From Leptoclinus maculatus (Eukaryota > Chordata > Actinopteri > Perciformes > Stichaeidae): a DNA stretch of 64,000 nucleotides. The stretch lies in the NCBI GenBank assembly GCA_032191485.1, contig JAVDOI010000071.1:330450-394449 (forward strand), in the 5' to 3' direction. The position numbers and the translations under genes are program-made. A model generated the notes under the pieces. The model was not told the origin of the DNA, made no database searches, and saw nothing but the letters and a program-made list of their open reading frames with translations. Shown here one piece after another: positions 55,351 to 64,000 of this stretch (position 1 is its first letter; each line of letters starts with the position of its first letter).

Positions 55351-56560
55351 GCGGTTCTCCATCACACCGACCAAAGCCAGGAGCCCCCAAACAGCTGCGA
55401 CAGACCTCCACCCACCTGCCCCCCCCCCCCCCCCCCCCTCCTCCTACTCCTACTCCTACTCCCCAAAAACTCTTCACCTCCTGGATCTGTCCGGTGTCTT
55501 CGTGGCTGCTCTGGAAGGACTCGAGTCTCGACGCCCAGACCTCCTCCCTCTGGACCACCAACAGGAAGCGGTTGAAAACCTTTGGATGATGAGGGCTTTT
55601 TTTTAAATGACAGAAAACATGGGGGGGGGGGGGCAAGTTTGTGCCATTTAGATGTATTTGAAACAAAACCACAAAATATTATTAGTCATTTCTCCAGAGG
55701 CGGGGGGGTGATGGTGGATCTTTTTTATCTTGGGTTAGTCGCTCCGCAGCGTCGGACAGCTTATCAATCAATCAATCTGTTTGTTGGATCATTGGTCCCG
55801 TTGTTGAGGCTTCAACGGGGCGTCGCTTCTTCCTGTTGTGTTTGTAGTGATTGCACTACTCGTTTTCTTTGTTTGTCACCATGTGATTGTATTTGTTGAG
55901 TAGCATAGAGGGGGGGGGGGGGGGGGGGTTATTTTATTTTGGAGGGGCTCGGGGGGGTTTAAAGGTCTTTGCCATATGAAACCTGTTTTGAATGACGTTA
56001 GACGGACAGAATCACTGATCGGGAATACAAAGGGAACGTGATAACGGCAGTCCTAATCAATCGACTCAATTGTTTACATGCCTCACAAGCCGGCTGCAAG
56101 TCTGTAGATTCCCCTGAGAAATGGTCCAAGTATTAATTGTGCCTTATTTAGTTTGTGGCGTCGGTCCTGAGCGTTGTAACGGAGGAGGGATGGAGGTGTC
56201 GCTTTGCTTTCTAGACTCGGTCCCCCAAACGTCGTGTCGTCAGCACAGACTGTAATATTTCCCACTTCACAGACTTTGTAAATAGACCGTATGAATTACT
56301 CAGTGTTACTGCCATATTTATGTAGTTGATGAACTCCAGATATGTATCATGCTATGTCGTACTGGCCAAAAGCCCCCACGGTTTGTGTTTCTTTGTTTTG
56401 GTTCTGAACCCCCACGTTAATAAACTACAACAACAGGAGTGTTCAAAGTGCTGCAGGGCGGGACCGGGAGCTGTTCTTGCGAGTTTTGTTCGGAGACGTT
56501 GCTTATCCTGTAAATATATCTATCATTTTATTAAAGCATGTGCAACAACAAAGTGAGCTA
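55351..56560 (+). other. pgrmc2: pgrmc2 3' UTR with long C and G homopolymers
   Basis: Downstream of the stop codon. Contains C20 at 55429-55448, G13 at 55621-55633 and G19 at 55910-55928, and candidate poly(A) signals AATAAA at 56419-56424 and ATTAAA at 56530-56535. The length and position fit a 1.1-1.2 kb 3' UTR. Confidence 0.55.
56419..56424 (+). promoter_or_regulatory. pgrmc2: Candidate pgrmc2 poly(A) signal
   Basis: First AATAAA after the pgrmc2 stop codon. A second candidate, ATTAAA, follows at 56530-56535. Confidence 0.5.
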
Positions 56561-56867
56561 TGCCGAATTCCCACCACGTCATGTATTTAAATGTTGGGTG
56601 TGTGTGTGTGCGTGTCTGCGTGACAGAGGCAGGAAGGGATTTGTTCATGCATAATAAATCGATTTGGTTAATAATTGAAGACGTCTGGAATTTATTCGCT
56701 TTTAGAGGCGGCGTGATTATTGTTCATGAAGATGTTTGAAGTGTCCTCAGAGAAGAACAACGGTGCAAACATTAATATAGAATCAAACTCCTATTAACTC
56801 CACAGTTCAACAGTTGGTCATGATTTTGTTGTTTTCTAACGTGTTGAACTGAGTGATAGTTTAACGT

Positions 56868-57468
56868 GTTAGTTTAACGTGTTCGTTTAACGTGTTCGTT
56901 TAACGTGTTCGTTTAACGTGATAGTTTAACGTGTTAGTTTAACGTGTTCGTTTAACGTGTTCGTTTAACGTGATAGTTTAACGTGTTAGTTTAACGTGTT
57001 AGTTTAACGTGTTAGTTTAACGTGTTAGTTTAACGTGATAGTTTAACGTGTTAGTTTAACGTGTTAGTTTAACGTGTTCGTTTAACGTGTTCGTTTAACG
57101 TGATAGTTTAACGTGTTAGTTTAACGTGTTAGTTTAACGTGTTAGTTTAACGTGTTCGTTTAACGTGTTCGTTTAACGTGTTAGTTTAACGTGTTAGTTT
57201 AACGTGTTAGTTTAACGTGTTAGTTTAACGTGTTCGTTTAACGTGTTCGTTTAACGTGATAGTTTAACGTGTTTGTTTAACGTGTTCGTTTAACGTGTTC
57301 GTTTAACGTGTTCGTTTAACGTGTTCGTTTAACGTGTTCGTTTAACGTGATAGTTTAACGTGATAGTTTAACGTGTTAGTTTAACGTGTTAGTTTAACGT
57401 GATAGTTTAACGTGATAGTTTAACGTGTTCGTTTAACGTGTTCGTTTAACGTGTTCGTTTAACGTGTT
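56868..57468. repeat. 13-bp minisatellite GTTTAACGTGTTC downstream of pgrmc2
   Basis: About 46 units of 13 bp. The last three bases vary as TTC, TTA or ATA (once TTT), interspersed. Each unit contains AACGTG. The array is intergenic, unlike most others in the window. Confidence 0.96.
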
Positions 57469-59325
<1,857 letters not shown>

Positions 59326-60431
59326 ATGGCAGAGCATCTGTCCCAGAGTGAGCTGGACTACCCGTTCAAACTTCTGGAGTATTTCAACGGCTTCAGGGTC
59401 TCAAAGGTAACGTTTCTTATCTATGCACTAATGTGTCATAAAAGGTCCCCAAAGCCCAAGTTGCACATTTTCATATTGTCATATTGTCTATCTTTAGGTT
59501 TCCTAAAACCTAAAGATAGTTTGTGCAATATCGTAAAAAAAATAAAAATAAAAAATTTGTACTTTTAAAAAAAAAAAAAAGTTGTTTGTGTTTTGCAATT
59601 GACTTCAGGGTCGTTTGTCATTCAGCAGTTATTTGTTTTAATCTTATCTAATTAATCTTATATCATTTTACATGTATGTATATTTCTATGTATATATGTG
59701 AATATGTATATATTACATTACATTACAGTCAGACTGTTTTCAGCCTGATGAAAGATGGGCAGCGACTCTGCTGTCCTGACGTCAGTGGGGAGTTCATTCC
59801 ACCACTGGGGGGTCAGGACAGAGAACAGACGTGAGCGGGTCGATCGGCCACAGGGACCTCTGAGGGACGGGGCGACCGATCGCCCCGAGGCAGCAGAGAG
59901 AAGTGGTCGGGCGGGGGTGTAGGGCTCGACCAGGGCCTGGAGATAGGAAGGAGCTGTTCCTGTCACTGCCCTGTAGGCACCAGAGTCTTAGACTGGATGA
60001 GCTCTGAGAGGAGCCAGTGGAGAGAACAGAGAAGGGAAGTTGTGGGAGAACTTGGGGCGATTGAACACCAGGCGAGCTGCAGCTTTCTGGACGAGCTCCA
60101 GAGGTCTGATGGCCGACGCCGGAGCTCTGGCAAGTAGAGAGTTGCAGTAGTCCAGGAGGGAGATGACAAGAGCCTGGATGAGCTCCTGCTCCTCTCCTCA
60201 GTGAGGAAGGGGAGAATCCTCCTGATGCTGTAGAGCAGGAATCTGCATATATGTGTGTGTGTGAATATGTGTGTGTGTGAATATGTATATGTGTGAATAT
60301 GTGTGTGTGTGAATATGTATATGTGTGAATATGTGTGTGTATATGTGTGAATATGTATATGTGTGAATATGTATATGTGTGAATATGTATATGTGTGAAT
60401 ATGTGTGTGTGTGAATATGTATATGTGTGTG

Positions 60432-60494
<63 letters not shown>

Positions 60495-63400
60495 ATATAT
60501 ATATGTGTGTGTGTATAATATCATATTCGTATGGTCCAGTATCATAAATTTCAACAAAATAATTACATTTTAACGCAGTTTTTTAGTATTTTGCCTAAAC
60601 AGAGGTCAAAAAAAGAGTTTTATTAATTTTATTTTTATAATCTTTTCAGCACTAAAAGTCTCTCAACAAGTCTAAACAAGTCATGCTATCTTCTTTAAGC
60701 TAAATGCTAACATCAGCATGTTAACATGCTCACAATGACGATGCTAATCTAATGTTTAGTAGATATAATGTTAACCACGTTAACGATGCTAGGTTAGCAC
60801 GTTAGCATGCTAACATTTACTAATTAGCACAGCAAGTAAAGAGGCAGCTAGTTTTGCTGGTTATTGTTGTTTTGATCATAATCCAAACAATAATAAGTCT
60901 ACTAAAGGGTTTCATTTAACTATAATGAATCTTCTGACCTCATGGTGGCGCTAGATGGAAAGGTCAGAGGACACTTCATCTTGAACATGAACGTCTGCAC
61001 AACATTTTAGGACAATTCGTCAAATAGTTTGAGGAAATTTCACTAAAAACCACAAATGTGAACCTCGTGGTGTCGCTTAATGGAAAGTCTCCGGATCACC
61101 ACAGTCAGCAGGTTTCATCCTCTGGGGAACACGAACGTGTTTAAAGGTCTTACTCAGATATTTCATATCGGGCCAAAGCGGTGGTCCGACTGACCCACTT
61201 TGTCATGTTGAATCCCTCCAGGTGATATTTTCGGCCTGTGAGCTGGGAGTGTTTGACCTCCTGCTGAAGTCCCCGGAGCCCCTGAGAGCCCAGCATGTAG
61301 CCCGGGAGCTGAGCACCAGTGTGGACGGGATGGAGCGGCTGCTGGACGCACTGGTGGGCATGGAGATCCTGGAGGTGGAGACCACAGACGGGACAGGTGA
61401 GGAGGACTGTTCCTGTATTTCAGTTGTTCAGTTGTTTGAACTTTAGGGCTGCAACCAACTAAAAAAATCATCAGGAAGCATCATAAGTCCAAAACCCAAA
61501 TATATTAAGTTTACCATCATGTGTGACAAAGAAGAGCGTTAAAATCTGCACATTTGAGACGTTTGTAATCTTATCTTGAATCATGACCGTCGACTAACTG
61601 CTGTCCCACTGAGAGTTTAAACGTGTGTTGTTCTCCAGCTGTGTACAGCAGCAGCGACGTGGCTAATCTTTACCTGGCCAAAGGCAGCTGCAAGTCTCTT
61701 CACGACATGATCATCTACCAATCCCAGACCATCTACCCGCTGTGGAGCAACCTGGTGGACGCCGTCAGGTCAGCGGCTGCAAACGACACGTTTTGCATTT
61801 TTCTCATTTCACGACTTCGTTAAACTCCAGTTATGTGTTAAAGTGTCTCATTAGCGTCACTATGGGTGAATTGTGAAATGTTGTTTTCAGAATAACCATA
61901 GCTTGAAAATGAAGATTTGTTTTGTCCTCTTCTTCTCAGACAATACAGAGAATAATACAAATAATAATAACGTCACTCACATGCTAATCCAGCAGAAGAA
62001 TGCAGTTTATTGTCAGACTGAATCCGTGAGAAGAAGTAACGTGAACACATGAGGTGAACAGCCTCCAGAGCTGCTCCTGAGGAAACGTTTCATATCATCA
62101 GCATCTGTCTGATTGTCCTTCATGCAGGGAGGGGAAGAACCAGAATGAGAAGACCTTCGGCCTCCCACCAGAGGACGTCTTCCAAGCTGTTTACAGGTTG
62201 GTTTTACTGGTTTTACTGGTTTTACTGCTTCACATATACTCGTGTGACTTCTCTCAAATCTTTCAGAGTTTTGTGATTCTGTGAACGTTTCCACACAGAT
62301 CCGAGGAGGAGATGCTGAAGTTCATGGGTCTGATGAACTCCTCGTGGATTCTTGACGGACACGACATCGCGACGGCGTTCAACCTCTCCTGCTTCCAGAA
62401 GATAGTCGACCTCGGAGGTAAGAGGGCAAACTCTCAATATTTATGTATTTATTGATGGCTAAACATTTTATTGGTATTATTCAATGTCCAACTATGTGTC
62501 TTTTTGGCATTTTGACTAAAAATGTATGAAATAAATCAACGCGAGATATATTCTATAGATTAAATGATACTAGATTTGAGTCAAAGATGAATTGAGTTCC
62601 TGTTCACATCCTGACCGTGGTGGAGTATTCAGATACTTCAGTAAAGTACTAATACCACACAGTGAATGAAGAGGTTACATCAGTAAACGTGTGTAAGAAC
62701 TATGTATGTCAGTATCATCAGATCAATGTTACTTAAAGTATTAAAACTGTGACTGTTCTATTGTATATTAGATCAATACATTAGTAAGTAGGATTTTACT
62801 GTTGGAGCTCATTTTAAACTATTAACTGATTTTCATTATGGTTAAATCTGCTGATTATTTTCTCCATTAATTGATTGTTTGGTTTGTGAAAATAGTGAAA
62901 ATAGTGAAAATAGTGAAAATAGTGAAAATAGTGAAAATAGTGAAAATAGTGAAAATAGTGAAAATAGTGAACAATCACATCCCAATTACCTGAAAACCAA
63001 AGTGACACCTTCACAATGTTTATTTAGTCCAAACTTCATGATCATACCGACATTGTTTCTGTCTGAATAACTCCCAGGATGCACCGGGGCTCTGGCCCGT
63101 GAGATGGCGAAGGCGTACCCGTCCTCCTCCGTCACGGTGTTCGACCTCCCGCCGGTCGTAGAAACGGCTCAGAAACATTTCTCTCAGGAGGACGACGCCG
63201 TCGTGTTTCAAAGCGGTGAGTCTCATTCTTCTGTTGGACTAATCAAGAGATGAACTCATAGAATGTGATTGAAAGCTCCAGAACAGCTGCTACATGAACG
63301 CTGTGGTGAGATCGTTCTGTTCTGATTCAACGTTCGTTATTTCGGAGGCTGTAGTTCGTGACTACAGACTGATATTAGAGTCTCGTTATATCACAGTTTA

Positions 63401-64000
63401 ACTAAATGAGCCTTCAGTTATTGCTCCTCAGCTGAGTGTAGATGTTTAAAGCAGCGGTCACACACTTCCTGTTGTTCATGCAGGAGATTTCTTCAGCGGT
63501 GAAGTTCCTCCTGCTGACCTGTACGTTCTGGCCAGAATCATTCATGACTGGCCTGAAGAGAAGTGCCTCATGCTGCTGAAGAAGCTCTACGACACCTGCA
63601 AACCAGGTGAGTTTAAAGGGACAGTTCACCCCAATAACACCAAAAACACACACATGTACCCTCCTACCAAAGGTGCTTATTCATCAATATATATATATAT
63701 ATATATATACCTTGTTGTGTGTCTGCAGGATAGAGGAGACTAGGAACATGTCTATCAAGCTTTGTTTACTGGTCAAAACATAACGAATGCACATTCAATG
63801 TTTGTGCGCTGCTCTGACACTTTCCTCTGAGATGATCCGTTCATGCTCACGCGTTCAGTACTCGGTAGCTTTGTTGTTTGTCCGTCCTCCTGGCAGGCGG
63901 CGGCGTCCTGCTGGTGGAGGCCATGCTGTTTGAGAACAGACGAGGCCCCGTCACGGCTCAGATCTTCTCCCTCAACATGCTGGTGCAGATGGAGGGTCGG
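59326..64000 (+). CDS. asmt: Acetylserotonin O-methyltransferase, 3' end outside the window
   Basis: Eight coding exons seen: 59326-59406, 61222-61396, 61639-61768, 62128-62196, 62299-62417, 63078-63215, 63484-63606, 63897-64000 (exon still open at the window edge). Phases agree over 313 residues; ASMT is about 345, so some 35 residues are missing by position, not by mutation. The enzyme methylates N-acetylserotonin to melatonin using S-adenosylmethionine, in pineal gland and retina. Visible marks: the N-terminal dimerisation fold (LLEYFNGFRVSKVIFSACEL), EGKNQNEKTFG, the SAM-binding loop VDLGGCTGALA (about 187-197), FDLPPVV, EGDFF-type SGDFF, and the catalytic histidine in ARIIHDW (about 251-257), then CKPGGGVLLVEAML and SLNMLVQMEGR. 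There is no N-terminal Maf domain, so it is not ASMTL. The start has A at -3 and G at +4. Teleosts have more than one asmt copy; which one this is cannot be told here. Confidence 0.9.
59705..60240 (-). repeat. Interspersed repeat with decayed coding-like minus strand
   Basis: Starts after TTACATTACATTACAGTCA, a word found at the edge of many teleost repeats. On the minus strand 59966-59718 reads an 82-codon frame with GRSVAPSLRGP, FSVLTPQWWNELPTDVRTAE and SLPIFHQ, which resembles the 3' end of a retrotransposon polyprotein. Further minus-strand sequence to 60169 is open but weaker. Probably a 3' fragment of a LINE-like element; family unassigned. Confidence 0.5.
60240..60515. repeat. Compound (TATG)/(TGTG)/(TA)n microsatellite in asmt intron 1
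   Basis: Units of GAATATGTATATGTGT and GAATATGTGTGTGTGT alternate, then two (TA)n and (TG)n blocks. It abuts the interspersed repeat at its left side. Confidence 0.9.
62418..63077. other. asmt: asmt intron 5
   Basis: Noncoding. About 62600-62720 has AAGTA/TACTT dispersed-repeat words (ATTCAGATACTTCAGTAAAG). A 9-bp array follows at 62887-62970. Confidence 0.5.
62887..62970. repeat. 9-bp minisatellite TGAAAATAG in asmt intron 5
   Basis: Nine perfect units of 9 bp, within sequence otherwise free of repeats. Confidence 0.95.
63687..63709. repeat. (AT)n microsatellite in asmt intron 7
   Basis: About 11 AT units, in the intron between asmt exons 7 and 8. Confidence 0.9.

Larger units (their letters stand above)
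59407..61221. other. asmt: asmt intron 1
   Basis: Noncoding. Holds a dispersed repeat (about 59705-60240), a TATG/TGTG microsatellite (about 60240-60515) and TTAGCATGCTAAC-type words near 60700-60830. Confidence 0.6.

Overview
This is a piece of a ray-finned fish (teleost) nuclear genome. The genes are split into many short exons with GT/AG introns, the proteins are vertebrate, noncoding DNA is AT-rich, and repeats of a kind common in teleosts recur. I see no bacterial operon, phage, CRISPR array or rRNA/tRNA gene. By splicing exons by eye (reading frame, GT/AG sites, family conservation) I find five protein-coding genes.

Layout. (1) 897-3873, minus strand: a short, divergent DRAP1/NC2-alpha-like histone-fold gene with six coding exons and a perfect CRE palindrome upstream. 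(2) 5577-19529, plus: plb1, a secreted or membrane-tethered GDSL phospholipase B with a single lipase unit and 16 coding exons. (3) 21179-47247, plus: a LARP1-family gene, most likely larp1b, with 19 coding exons, an RG-rich tract, a La module and C-terminal DM15 repeats. (4) 50231-55350, plus: pgrmc2, with three exons, a membrane anchor and a cytochrome-b5-like heme domain. (5) 59326-64000, plus: asmt (acetylserotonin O-methyltransferase), eight exons seen; the 3' end lies beyond the window. The larp1b-pgrmc2 neighbourhood matches the LARP1B-PGRMC2 pair on human chromosome 4q, which supports calling the LARP gene larp1b. The five genes share no evident pathway: transcriptional corepression, lipid hydrolysis, mRNA 5'-end binding, heme handling and melatonin synthesis.

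The most unusual aspect is the tandem-repeat load. At least thirteen arrays, roughly 14 kb in all, sit almost entirely in introns. They include a 4.4 kb telomere-related array in plb1 intron 2, two more GGGTTA-type arrays in larp1b introns 10 and 11, a 0.95 kb pyrimidine-rich array with no AG dinucleotide that runs into the plb1 exon 4 acceptor, a 13-bp array that grew inside one of two copies of a dispersed repeat, and a 30-bp array in larp1b intron 17. Most very long open frames in the window are by-products of these arrays and are not genes. I do not see a new multi-gene system. The second-look items concern repeat birth and homogenisation, splice-site context, possible early polyadenylation of larp1b, and the divergent DRAP1-like gene.
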